Positions 1 to 7,722 of a stretch of 64,000 nucleotides of DNA are shown piece by piece (positions within the stretch are counted from its first letter, which is position 1; every line of letters begins with the position of its first letter). Below the pieces are notes generated by a model. The model searched no databases. It was not told the origin of the DNA and was given only the letters and a program-made list of their open reading frames with translations. The translations under genes and the position numbers were made by a program. Source of the stretch: Ga0077548 sp035440445. Its GTDB lineage: Bacteria; Pseudomonadota; Alphaproteobacteria; Rhizobiales; Xanthobacteraceae. The stretch lies in NCBI GenBank assembly GCA_035440445.1, contig DAORMJ010000006.1, positions 90,920 to 154,919 of the forward strand, given 5' to 3'.

Positions 1-768
1 TCCGCTCTTGAGCGCGTCGTGAACGATGAAGAGCGGCAGAAGCGCGATCCCAAGTCCGGCGGCCGCCATGTCACGTATGGCTTCGCCGTTGTTGGCGGCG
101 ATCCGGCTCTCCATCGGAACGCCTGAGGCTTCGCCGTCATCACTCACGAACTGCCAGACCTGTGCGGAGTGGACGTTGAGATAGCCGATCGCGGGATGGC
201 TCATCAGATCGGCAGCCGTCATCGGCATGCCATGCCGCGCGACATAAGCGGGACTCGCACAGATCACGCGCGGATCTTCGCATAGCTTGCGCACCATCAG
301 TCCCGAATCCGGCAACTGCCCGATGCGAATCGCGAGATCGAAACGCCCGCGCACGAGATCGACAACCCGGTCATCATAATCGATCGTCATATCGAGGTTT
401 GGGTGCTGACGCGCGAAGTCTGCGAGCACGGTTCCGAGATGCCGGATGCCGAAACTCATCGGCGCGGTGAGCGACAAGGAGCCACGCAGCCCCGCCATTC
501 CTTCCATGCCGGAAGCCGCGCCCTCCAGCGCCTTCGTCATTTCGGCAAGCGCGGGGCGAAGTTTGATCGCAAGTTCTTCGGCGATTTCGGTCGGCGTGAT
601 GCGGCCGGCATGGCGCTGGAAGAGCGCGGCACCGACCGCGAGTTCCAGATCCGTAATCCGCTTGCTGACGACGGATTTGGAAAGATTCGCGCGCGCAGCC
701 GCGCCCGACACCGTTCCGGTCTCCATCACGTTCAGGAATGTCTCGATCTCGTCGAGGGTCCATCTCAT
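1..768 (-). CDS. LysR-family transcriptional regulator, 3' end outside the window
   Basis: Reading the minus strand from the ATG at 768 gives an N-terminal winged helix-turn-helix (about residues 1-60, starting MRWTLDEIETFLNVMETGTV and continuing through SKSVVSKRITDLE). A substrate-binding domain typical of LysR proteins follows, and the frame stays open to the window edge, so the C-terminus is missing. The gene is divergent from the ring-cleaving dioxygenase gene at 923, with 154 bp between them. That is the usual layout for a LysR protein controlling its neighbour. The inducer cannot be read from the sequence; an aromatic or quinone compound is a guess from the neighbour. Family assignment is firm; target and ligand are inferred. 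Confidence 0.9.
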   Translation of the reverse strand, partial: MRWTLDEIETFLNVMETGTVSGAAARANLSKSVVSKRITDLELAVGAALFQRHAGRITPTEIAEELAIKLRPALAEMTKALEGAASGMEGMAGLRGSLSLTAPMSFGIRHLGTVLADFARQHPNLDMTIDYDDRVVDLVRGRFDLAIRIGQLPDSGLMVRKLCEDPRVICASPAYVARHGMPMTAADLMSHPAIGYLNVHSAQVWQFVSDDGEASGVPMESRIAANNGEAIRDMAAAGLGIALLPLFIVHDALKSG

Positions 769-807
769 GGCGGCAGTTTAGCGCAACACCGCGCCAGCGA
801 ACATCGC

Positions 808-826
808 CGTTCGAAAAACCAGAACG
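808..826. promoter_or_regulatory. candidate LysR operator (T-N11-A dyad)
   Basis: CGTTC (808-812) and GAACG (822-826) form an inverted repeat with a 9-bp spacer. T811 and A823 are 11 nt apart inside it, matching the T-N11-A LysR box. It lies 40 bp upstream of the regulator start and about 97 bp upstream of the dioxygenase start, a normal place for a LysR autoregulatory/activation site. A second, tighter palindrome (TTCCGG-A-CCGGAA, 854-866) sits between it and the dioxygenase gene. Function is inferred from position and symmetry only. Confidence 0.4.
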
Positions 827-922
827 CCGCATACGCTTGCAGCCCTCTGCCGTTTCCGGACCGGAAGCCGATATGCCTCTGCAACAAGCAAGCAACCGCG
901 AACGAGGAAAGGGAACGCGACC

Positions 923-1870
923 ATGCAGCTCACCGGCATTCATCATCTGACCGCGATCACCGCGGACGCCCCCGCGAACAAGCGCTTCTACACGGACACG
1001 CTCGGGCTGCGGCTCGTCAAAAAGACCGTCAACCAGGACGACACCCGCGCCTATCACCTGTTTTACGCCGACGGCGAAGCGACGCCGGGCACCGACCTGA
1101 CCTTTTTCGACTGGCCGGTTCCGGCGGAGCGGCGCGGCACCCATTCGATCAGCCGCACGGGGCTCCGCGTCTCCGGCGAGAACAGCCTGAACTATTGGGC
1201 GGCTCGCCTTGCCAACGCAGGACTGAACATCGGTAACGTCGCAATCATCGACGGCCGCGCAAGCCTCGATCTCGAGGATCCGGAAGGCCAGCGCTTTCGT
1301 CTGCTCGACGATGGCGGCAAGGGCCCTGCGCGCCCCTGGGAGCGCAGCAGCGTCCCGGCCGAACACCAGATCCGTGGCCTCGGACCGATCACGATTTCGG
1401 TGCCGACGAAGGAGCCGACCGATGCCTTGCTCACGCATGTCCTCAACATGAAGGAAGATCGTGACTATGCGTCGCCCGATGGCGAGGGCCGTGTGCATGT
1501 CTATCGCATGGGCGAAGGCGGCGCGGGTGCCGAGTTGCACGTGGCAGTCCAGCCCGACTTGCCGGTTGCGCGGCAAGGTGCGGGCGCGGTTCACCACGTC
1601 GCTTTCCGCACGCCTGACGCAAAGGCGATCAGCGCTTGGGCCGCACGGCTTTCGCAGTTCAAGGTTCCGACTTCGGGCGAAGTCGAGCGCTACTACTTCC
1701 GTTCGCTCTACTTCAGGGAGCCGGGTGGAAACCTGTTCGAGATCGCAACCGACGGTCCCGGCTTCACGGTGGACGAACCGCTCGACAGTCTTGGTGAACG
1801 TCTGGCGCTGCCTCCTTTTCTTGAGCCGCGCCGCGCCACGATCGAAGCAAACCTGAAGCCGCTCGGTTGA
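923..1870 (+). CDS. glyoxalase-fold ring-cleaving dioxygenase (MhqO/MhqA type)
   Basis: A 315-residue protein of the vicinal oxygen chelate superfamily. It opens with MQLTGIHHLTAITADA, where the histidine pair supplies an expected metal ligand, and has a second module near residues 150-290 (GPITISVP..., GAVHHVAFRTPDA..., then E in REPGGNLFEIATDG). Two-module proteins of this length are annotated as ring-cleaving extradiol dioxygenases and include the hydroquinone/quinone-stress protein MhqO. The ATG at 923 has a purine-rich ribosome site (GAGGAAAGG) upstream. It is divergent from a LysR gene and ends at a strong terminator. The exact substrate is unknown; an Fe(II)-dependent ring cleavage of a (chloro)hydroquinone or catechol is the family expectation. 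Confidence 0.82.
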   Translation: MQLTGIHHLTAITADAPANKRFYTDTLGLRLVKKTVNQDDTRAYHLFYADGEATPGTDLTFFDWPVPAERRGTHSISRTGLRVSGENSLNYWAARLANAGLNIGNVAIIDGRASLDLEDPEGQRFRLLDDGGKGPARPWERSSVPAEHQIRGLGPITISVPTKEPTDALLTHVLNMKEDRDYASPDGEGRVHVYRMGEGGAGAELHVAVQPDLPVARQGAGAVHHVAFRTPDAKAISAWAARLSQFKVPTSGEVERYYFRSLYFREPGGNLFEIATDGPGFTVDEPLDSLGERLALPPFLEPRRATIEANLKPLG

Positions 1871-1877
1871 AACAATG

Positions 1878-1912
1878 CAGGGCCGGTCTGTTTTGACCGG
1901 CCCTGACTTTTT
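1878..1912. terminator. intrinsic terminator between convergent genes
   Basis: An 11-bp perfect stem (CAGGGCCGGTC 1878-1888 with GACCGGCCCTG 1895-1905) closes a 6-nt loop and is followed by ACTTTTTTC. It lies 8 nt after the dioxygenase stop and 23 nt from the end of the convergent isochorismatase-like gene. It is a good intrinsic terminator for the plus-strand gene; use in the other direction is possible but the T-tract there is poorer. Confidence 0.85.
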
Positions 1913-1934
1913 CAAAGGACGTTTTTTTCGCGGG

Positions 1935-2573
1935 TTATTTCTTGGACATGAGCCGGCGGCGTTCCGGGAAGTACCACTGCAGGATCTTGCGGAACTTGTC
2001 GGATTCTTTGCGCGCCCAGTTGCGCATCAACTCGCTGCCGAAGGAGATCGCGGTCACAGGCTTTGCGCCGGCCTGAATCATGCGATCGAAGGCACGCTCA
2101 TGGCTCACCGGCGATATGCCGCCCACCGCATCGGCGACCGGATAAACCTCATAACCTTCCGCGAGCATGTCGAGCACCGGAAACGCGAGACATACTTCGG
2201 TCCACAAGCCGCCGATCACGATCTTCTTTCTTCCGGTCGCTTCGACCGCCTTGCGGAAATCTTCGTCTTCCCATGAATTGACGCCGGTACGGTCAATCTC
2301 TTTCACATCAGGAATCGCATCGCGGATCGCAGCGATGGTGCCTTCATTGACCCCCATGTCGACGCCGACCGTGGAAAGAATGACAGGCACATTGTAGGCA
2401 GCGGCAAGCTTGCACACCGCAACCGCATTGAGCGTGATGTCGTCGTGCGAGCCGGAGGCGATCGCTCCATATTGCTCCGGCTGATAGTCGATGAGCACGA
2501 CGACGCAATTTTCCGGCGTCAGCAAATGATCGGCTTTCGGATCGCGGATCGGCTCCATCTGGGTTTTCGGCAT
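1935..2573 (-). CDS. isochorismatase-family cysteine hydrolase (YcaC-like)
   Basis: A 212-residue protein with the isochorismatase/nicotinamidase fold. The catalytic Asp sits in VVVLIDYQPEQ (about D29) and the nucleophilic Cys in GGLWTEVCLAF (about C128); the GLWTEVC context is typical of the YcaC branch. The reading frame stays open further upstream, but the extension runs across the tRNA-Gly gene. I therefore start at the ATG at 2573, which has a strong AAGGAGG ribosome site. The substrate of YcaC-like hydrolases is generally unknown, so no reaction is assigned. It stands alone, convergent with the dioxygenase gene. Confidence 0.85.
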   Translation of the reverse strand: MPKTQMEPIRDPKADHLLTPENCVVVLIDYQPEQYGAIASGSHDDITLNAVAVCKLAAAYNVPVILSTVGVDMGVNEGTIAAIRDAIPDVKEIDRTGVNSWEDEDFRKAVEATGRKKIVIGGLWTEVCLAFPVLDMLAEGYEVYPVADAVGGISPVSHERAFDRMIQAGAKPVTAISFGSELMRNWARKESDKFRKILQWYFPERRRLMSKK

Positions 2574-2726
2574 CTGCAGTCCTCCTTGCGGGTGATTTGC
2601 CCGCGACAGGACGCGATCGCAGCGGAGGGGTCCAGATTGCGCGCGCCGAACGCCGTATTCGGCCACGCCGAACGGCGTCCGGGCGCGATGTTGCGCCACG
2701 AGCCCGCGACTGACTTTCGAGAAAAT

Positions 2727-2801
<75 letters not shown>

Positions 2802-3007
2802 ATCCGGAATGGCTGGCCTTGGTCAGGCCTGCCGGGTAGCGGGGGTTCTATGCAAAAGCCTTCGCGCGCGCAACACCTGAAAATTGCCGCGGGCATCATG
2901 ACGCTTGGAAACGCCGGCCCGAACCCCTTTCCATTTGCTTTCGGGGCTTCCGCGCCCCATCTAGGGGCCAGGAACTTGGCGCGAAACGCGCTTTTCGGGA
3001 GCAAAAT

Positions 3008-3928
3008 ATGGAGTTGAACGCAGGAAACGGCGCCGCGACCCTTGAGGTGGGCGACCTGATTTCCGACACCACCACCCAGACCTTCATGAAGGACGTCATC
3101 GAGGAATCGAAGAAGCGTCCGGTGCTGGTCGATTTCTGGGCGGAGTGGTGCGGGCCCTGCAAGGCACTCGGCCCCGTGCTCGAAAAAGCGGTTCGCGCAG
3201 CAGGCGGCGCCGTGAAGCTCGTAAAAATGGACATCGACAAGCATCCGCAAATCGCGGGCCAGCTCGGTATCCAGTCGATCCCTGCCGTGTTTGCCTTCGA
3301 CAAGGGCCAGCCGGTCGACGGCTTCGTCGGCGCGCTTCCCGAAGGCCAAGTCACCGCCTTCATCGAGCGGATCACGGGAAAGACCAATCCCGCCACCGAT
3401 CTCCTCAACGAAGCGGAAGCGAAAGTCGCCGCGAACGAATTCGATGAAGCGACTTCGCTCTTCGCCGAAGTGCTGACCGACGATCCTGCCAATGCCCGCG
3501 CGCTTGCCGGGCTCGTGCGCTGTCACCTCGCCGCCAACGATATCGAACAGGCAAAAGAGACCTTCGCATTGATTCCCGACGAGGCTTCCAAGGACAAGAC
3601 CGCGGCACCCACGATTGCGGCGGCAAAAGCAGCCCTCGATCTTGCCGAACAGGCGGAGAAAGTCGGCGGCGAAGCAGGCGATCTCGAAGCGAAGGTCGCG
3701 GCTGATCCGAACGATCATCAGTCACGATTCGATCTCGCGGTCGCGCTCAACGCAAAAGGCGAGAAAGCGAATGCGGCCGAGCACCTGCTTGCGATCATCA
3801 AGAAGGACCGCAAGTGGAACGAGGATGGCGCACGCAAGCAGCTCCTGCAGTTCTTCGAAGCCTGGGGCCCGATGGATGAAGCAACCATCGATGGCCGCAA
3901 GAAACTTTCCACGCTGCTTTTCTCGTAA
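3008..3928 (+). CDS. cnoX: CnoX/YbbN-type thioredoxin-TPR chaperedoxin with intact active site
   Basis: A 306-residue protein with an N-terminal thioredoxin domain (about 20-125, active site WCGPC at 47-51, cis-Pro in SIPAVF) and a C-terminal TPR-like helical region (about 135-290). This is the CnoX architecture: a holdase that protects proteins from oxidation and hands them to GroEL or DnaK. In E. coli the CxxC is degenerate; here both cysteines are present, as described for the Caulobacter protein, so thiol reductase activity is expected. The next gene, 21 bp downstream, encodes a LON-domain protein, probably in the same transcript. The ATG at 3008 follows GGGAGCAAAAT. Confidence 0.9.
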   Translation: MELNAGNGAATLEVGDLISDTTTQTFMKDVIEESKKRPVLVDFWAEWCGPCKALGPVLEKAVRAAGGAVKLVKMDIDKHPQIAGQLGIQSIPAVFAFDKGQPVDGFVGALPEGQVTAFIERITGKTNPATDLLNEAEAKVAANEFDEATSLFAEVLTDDPANARALAGLVRCHLAANDIEQAKETFALIPDEASKDKTAAPTIAAAKAALDLAEQAEKVGGEAGDLEAKVAADPNDHQSRFDLAVALNAKGEKANAAEHLLAIIKKDRKWNEDGARKQLLQFFEAWGPMDEATIDGRKKLSTLLFS

Positions 3929-3949
3929 CCCGGCACACGAAAGCACCTC

Positions 3950-4621
3950 ATGGCCATCAACAACGCCTATCGCCTGTTGCAGGATATTCCGGACGTCATT
4001 CCGGTGTTTCCGCTGCCGCGTGCGTTGTTGCTGCCGCGCGTCGAGCTTCCGCTCAACATTTTCGAGCCGCGTTATTTGCAGATGATCGAAGATGTCATTC
4101 GCGGCGATCGCGTGATCGGCATGATCCAGCCGAACGAGCCCGAAGAGGCCCTGAGCAAGACGCCGTCGCTCTACGCAGTCGGCTGCGCCGGACGGCTCAC
4201 CAATTTCGGCGAGAGCGGAGACGGCCGCTATCAGGTCATCCTGACCGGTATTGCGCGCTTTCGCATCGTCGAGGAAGTCGATGCCGGCACGCCGTACCGG
4301 CAATGCAAAGTCAGTTACAACGATTTCGCTTCCGACCTCGTTCAGGGCTTGGGCGAAGACGAAGTGGATCGCGAAGCGCTGCTGAAGACGCTGGCGAATT
4401 ATCTTGCGGCCAATTCGATCGAGGCCGACTGGTCCGGCATCACGCAGGCGCCGACCGAAGCGCTCGTCAACGGACTTTCGCTGATGTCGCCGTTCGGCGT
4501 GCGTGAAAAGCAGGCGCTTCTGGAAGCGCCGGATTTGCGCGAGCGCGCGCAACTGCTTGTCGCCGCGACGGAAATCTCGCTTGCCGCCGGCGAAGCTGAC
4601 GAGAACGGAACCTTGCAGTAG
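3950..4621 (+). CDS. LON peptidase N-terminal-domain protein
   Basis: A 223-residue protein consisting almost entirely of a LON substrate-binding domain. The conserved core is seen in VIPVFPLPRALLLPRVELPL and NIFEPRYLQMIEDVIRGDR near residues 15-60. There is no AAA ATPase or serine-lysine protease domain, so it is not a Lon protease; stand-alone LON-domain proteins of this size are common in alphaproteobacteria and their function is not settled. It follows cnoX by 21 bp and precedes the Trm112-like gene by 52 bp, and the three are probably cotranscribed. A link to protein quality control is only suggested by the neighbour. Confidence 0.88.
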   Translation: MAINNAYRLLQDIPDVIPVFPLPRALLLPRVELPLNIFEPRYLQMIEDVIRGDRVIGMIQPNEPEEALSKTPSLYAVGCAGRLTNFGESGDGRYQVILTGIARFRIVEEVDAGTPYRQCKVSYNDFASDLVQGLGEDEVDREALLKTLANYLAANSIEADWSGITQAPTEALVNGLSLMSPFGVREKQALLEAPDLRERAQLLVAATEISLAAGEADENGTLQ

Positions 4622-4673
4622 TATCGGCGTTTAGCTGCGGCTGAATTCTGAAGAAACCGGAGAGACCCCCGAA

Positions 4674-4874
4674 TTGGAAAAACCGATGAACAACGAGCGT
4701 CACACTGTTGATCCCAAGCTCCTGGAAATTCTCGTCTGCCCTTTGAGCAAGGGACCGCTCGAATACGATGCGGAAAAGCAGGTTCTGGTATCGCGCTCGG
4801 CAAAGCTCATCTATCCGATCCGCGACGGCATTCCGATCATGCTTCCAGAAGAAGCGCGGCCGCTGATTGACTAG
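4674..4874 (+). CDS. Trm112-like zinc-ribbon family protein (UPF0434)
   Basis: A 66-residue protein matching the short Trm112/YcaR family. The core is DPKLLEILVCPLSKGPLEYD, a conserved LIYPIRDGIPIMLPEEAR tail and a single retained Cys. Most zinc-binding cysteines seen in eukaryotic Trm112 are absent, so metal binding is doubtful. The start is ambiguous. TTG at 4674 has GGAGAG upstream; ATG at 4686 (MNNERHTVD) has GGAAAA a few bases before it and gives 62 residues. The last 4 bp overlap the 3' end of the convergent ubiH-family gene. In eukaryotes Trm112 activates methyltransferases; the bacterial role is not established. Confidence 0.85.
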   Translation: MEKPMNNERHTVDPKLLEILVCPLSKGPLEYDAEKQVLVSRSAKLIYPIRDGIPIMLPEEARPLID

Positions 4875-6097
4875 ATAAAGTCGCCACGCAGAAGTTTCGG
4901 AACATCGCCCGTGAGGCCGGCCGCCTCGCGGGCGAAATATTTTTTCAACGACGGCGCGCGATCGACCACGCCAAGACCGAGATCGCGCAGATATTTCAGC
5001 GGCGTCGAGCTGTTCGAGAACAGCCGGTTCAACGTGTCGGTCGCAAATCCCATTGCTACCGTGTCCGCACGCCGCCAGCGCTGGTAGCGCTTGAGCACTT
5101 CCGGCGCACCGGGATCGAGCCCGAGCCGCGCGTTATCCGCGATACACTCAGCCAGCGCCGCGACATCGCGCAGGCCCATGTTGAGCCCCTGCCCGGCCAA
5201 CGGATGAATGACATGCGCGGCGTCGCCAACCAGCGCGAGGCGTTCAGCAATAAAGGAACGCGCGATCGAAATTTGCAGCGGATAAGCCCGCGGCGGCGAC
5301 AACACTTGCAGTTCGCCAAGTTGCAGACCGAAGCGCTGTTCGAGTTCGGCGAGAAATTCTGAAGGCGGCAGCGCCACGATGCGCTTCGCGTCCGCGCTTT
5401 CTTCGGTCCATACAATGGATGATCTGTTTCCCGTGAGCGGCAGGATCGCAAAGGAACCGCTCGGCAGAAAATGTTGCGTGGCCTTGCCGAGATGGGCGCG
5501 CTCATGGCCGATCGTCGCGACGATACCGGACTGACCGTAGCTGCTCGAGACTTTCTGAATCTTCGCAAGCGAACGCAGTTTGGATTGCGCACCGTCCGCC
5601 GCGGCAAGCAGACGCGCGCGGTATGAATGTCCGCCCGCTTCGAAGCGCGCATAACTCTCATTCGCCGCATAGCTCTCGATTCCGGACACGACGAGGTGGA
5701 GTCCGGTTTCACGCGCCGCTTCGCGGAGCGCGACGATCAACGCGCGATTTTCCACCATATGCGCGAGCGGCTCATCGTCTTCGCCTTCTTCGAATTCGAG
5801 AAAGGTCTGGCGCACCGCATCGCTCAGTTTGGAATCGGTGATTTCCATGGCGCGAATCGGCTGCGCGTCAGAAAGCCGCTCCCACACCCCGATTGCTTCG
5901 AAGAGCTTGCGCGCTCCCCCCGCGATCGCGACCACGCGGTCGTCCTGCGCCGCTTCGCGGCCGAGCGCTGGATCGAAGATCGCGACGGCAAATCGCTTGC
6001 CCAGCGTCTGCGAAAGCGCGACCCCGAGCGCGAGCCCCGCGATTCCCGCGCCCGCGATTGCGACGTCAAATGGCTGGCCGGTGATTCCCTTGTCCAT
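4871..6097 (-). CDS. UbiH/UbiF/COQ6-family FAD-dependent monooxygenase
   Basis: A 408-residue flavoprotein. An N-terminal FAD-binding Rossmann motif GAGIAG is at 16-21 of FDVAIAGAGIAGLALGVALS. The class A hydroxylase GD motif (VGDAAHVIHPLAGQGLNMG) lies near residue 290. This family hydroxylates the aromatic ring of ubiquinone precursors at the inner membrane. Alphaproteobacteria use several paralogues (UbiH, UbiF, UbiL, UbiM) with different regioselectivity, which cannot be told apart by eye. It is convergent with the upstream cluster and divergent from tesB, with 63 bp between starts. Confidence 0.88.
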   Translation of the reverse strand: MDKGITGQPFDVAIAGAGIAGLALGVALSQTLGKRFAVAIFDPALGREAAQDDRVVAIAGGARKLFEAIGVWERLSDAQPIRAMEITDSKLSDAVRQTFLEFEEGEDDEPLAHMVENRALIVALREAARETGLHLVVSGIESYAANESYARFEAGGHSYRARLLAAADGAQSKLRSLAKIQKVSSSYGQSGIVATIGHERAHLGKATQHFLPSGSFAILPLTGNRSSIVWTEESADAKRIVALPPSEFLAELEQRFGLQLGELQVLSPPRAYPLQISIARSFIAERLALVGDAAHVIHPLAGQGLNMGLRDVAALAECIADNARLGLDPGAPEVLKRYQRWRRADTVAMGFATDTLNRLFSNSSTPLKYLRDLGLGVVDRAPSLKKYFAREAAGLTGDVPKLLRGDFI

Positions 6098-6160
6098 GGC
6101 GGCAGGATAGGTACGCTATGGTTCGTCCGGCAACCAGTCGCCTGCATGAAGGTCTTTTTG

Positions 6161-7042
6161 ATGGCTAAAGCGGTAGAAACCCTCCTCGACATTCTCGATC
6201 TCGAATCGATCGAGGTGAACTTGTTTCGAGGCTATTCGCCGAAGGACACTTTCGTGCGCGTCTTCGGCGGACAGGTGATTGGGCAGGCGCTGGTCGCAGC
6301 TTACCGCACCGTACCCGACCGCCAGTGTCATTCTCTGCACGCGTACTTTTTGCTGGGTGGCGATCCGAAAGCGCCGATCATCTACGAAGTCGATCGCATC
6401 CGCGATGGCGGCAGCTTCACCACGCGCTGGGTGAAAGCGATTCAGCACGGCGAAGCGATCTTCTCCATGGGCGTTTCATTTCACAAAGAGGAGCCTGGTT
6501 ACGAGCATCAGGCGGTCATGCCGAAGGTGCCGATGCCCGAAGAACTCGCGAGCGAGAAAGACATCCGCGAGAAGGTCATGCCGATGCTGCCCGAAGCGGT
6601 GCGCAAATATTACGAGCGCGAGCGCCCGATCGAGCTCCGGCCCGTCGAATACATGCGCTATCTGTCGAAGGACTATCGCGAGCCGAAATTCAACGTCTGG
6701 ATGAAATCGGTGGCTCCCCTTCCCGACGATCCGGTCATCCACCGTTGCGTGCTGGCTTATGCTTCCGACATGGGCCTTCTCGACGCATCCCTGATCCCGC
6801 ATGGGCGCTCGGTGTTTTCACGCTCGATCCAGCCGGCGAGCCTCGATCACGCGCTTTGGTTTCATCGCCCGTTCCGCGCCGACGAATGGATTCTCTATTC
6901 GCAGGACTCGCCGAACGCGAATAACGCGCGCGGCTTTTCGCGCGGCCAGTTTTTCACGCGCGACGGCACCTTGGTCGCTTCGGTCGCGCAGGAAGGGCTC
7001 ATTCGGAAGAAAGATCCGAACTTCCAGAAGAAGACGTCCTAG
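6161..7042 (+). CDS. tesB: acyl-CoA thioesterase II
   Basis: A 293-residue double-hotdog thioesterase hydrolysing medium/long acyl-CoA to free fatty acid and CoA. Recognisable blocks are LFRGYSPKDTFVRVFGGQVIGQAL, the FTTRWVKAIQHGEAIFSM strand and the catalytic stretch ASDMGLLDASL...SLDHALWFHRPF...VAQEGLIR, holding the Asp, Thr/Ser and Gln expected from E. coli TesB (286 residues). A longer frame exists upstream and a second ATG lies at 6146. I choose the ATG at 6161 because GAAGG at 6148-6152 is a properly spaced ribosome site and the length then fits the family. Confidence 0.9.
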   Translation: MAKAVETLLDILDLESIEVNLFRGYSPKDTFVRVFGGQVIGQALVAAYRTVPDRQCHSLHAYFLLGGDPKAPIIYEVDRIRDGGSFTTRWVKAIQHGEAIFSMGVSFHKEEPGYEHQAVMPKVPMPEELASEKDIREKVMPMLPEAVRKYYERERPIELRPVEYMRYLSKDYREPKFNVWMKSVAPLPDDPVIHRCVLAYASDMGLLDASLIPHGRSVFSRSIQPASLDHALWFHRPFRADEWILYSQDSPNANNARGFSRGQFFTRDGTLVASVAQEGLIRKKDPNFQKKTS

Positions 7043-7343
7043 CTGCGGGGCGCGTGGGTTCAGCGGTCCGGATGCCCACTGGTTACGGATCGGGCATCAT
7101 ACTTAGTATTGCCTAATATTTAGGCGTCTAGCCGGGGAATTACGGCTTTCCCGGGCACCTGCCCATTTCTGAGTCAGCCAAGTCCTTGCAACTCAAGCGA
7201 TTCCCGCAGCGCACCAAGTCTGGCACGGCCCTTGATTAGAGAGGCCCTGACTCGCCTGCGGGAGCAATTTCCCGTGCGTGAAGTCCGATCAGCAAGTCCG
7301 GTGGCAGTCGTTGTCTCCGGCGCCACTGGGGGACAGGAACCAC
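7043..7343 (+). promoter_or_regulatory. intergenic region holding the glnK-amtB control sequences
   Basis: A 301-bp non-coding stretch. In order it contains a 15-bp perfect palindrome (GCCTAA-TAT-TTAGGC, 7111-7125) in an AT-rich patch, an imperfect GC-rich dyad CCGGGGAA...TTTCCCGG (about 7132-7153) without a T-tract, the RpoN-type promoter at 7221-7236, and a leader of roughly 100 nt before glnK. I found no convincing NtrC dyad (TGCAC-N5-GTGCA), though NtrC control would be expected for this operon. Confidence 0.6.
7221..7236 (+). promoter_or_regulatory. RpoN (sigma-54) promoter of glnK-amtB
   Basis: TGGCACG (7221-7227), a 4-nt spacer and TTGAT (7232-7236) match the consensus TGGCACG-N4-TTGCW at every fixed position except the C of the -12 GC, which is A here. 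The 10-nt spacing between the GG and the GA dinucleotides is exactly right. A start site near 7247 would give a leader of about 97 nt to glnK. Sigma-54 control with NtrC is the usual arrangement for glnK-amtB in alphaproteobacteria. Confidence 0.75.
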
Positions 7344-7682
7344 ATGAAGATCGTCATGGCCATCATCAAGCCGTTCAAGCTGGAGGAAGTGCGCGACGCA
7401 CTGACCAGCATCGGCGTACACGGACTGACCGTAACCGAGGTCAAAGGCTACGGAAGACAAAAGGGTCACACGGAAATTTATCGCGGCGCTGAATACGCCG
7501 TGAATTTCCTGCCCAAACTCAAGATCGAGGTCGCGGTCGCGACCGATCAGGTCAAGCCGGTAATCGACGCGATCACCGGAGCCGCCAAGACCGGGCAGAT
7601 CGGCGACGGAAAAATTTTCGTCTTCTCGATCGATCAAGCGGTGCGCATCCGCACCGGCGAACAGAACGCCGATGCGCTCTGA
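7344..7682 (+). CDS. glnK: PII nitrogen-regulatory protein
   Basis: A 112-residue PII protein. The T-loop contains the uridylylation site Y51 (GHTEIYRGAEY), with KPFK at the start of the fold and a C-terminal block GDGKIFVFSIDQAVRIRTGE. It senses 2-oxoglutarate and ATP/ADP; unmodified GlnK docks on AmtB and blocks ammonium entry. The frame continues upstream to 7278, but MKIVMAIIKPFK is the universal PII N-terminus and has a GGACAGGA ribosome site, so 7344 is the start. It lies 40 bp ahead of amtB, which favours GlnK over its paralogue GlnB. Confidence 0.95.
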   Translation: MKIVMAIIKPFKLEEVRDALTSIGVHGLTVTEVKGYGRQKGHTEIYRGAEYAVNFLPKLKIEVAVATDQVKPVIDAITGAAKTGQIGDGKIFVFSIDQAVRIRTGEQNADAL

Positions 7683-7722
7683 TCCCCGCAACCTTCATAG
7701 ATATGTGACGGAGAATTCTCCC

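Noticed and set aside
7132..7153. CCGGGGAA...TTTCCCGG dyad as a terminator for tesB
   Set aside because: There is no T-tract and the dyad is 90 bp after the stop; it is kept only as part of the regulatory region.
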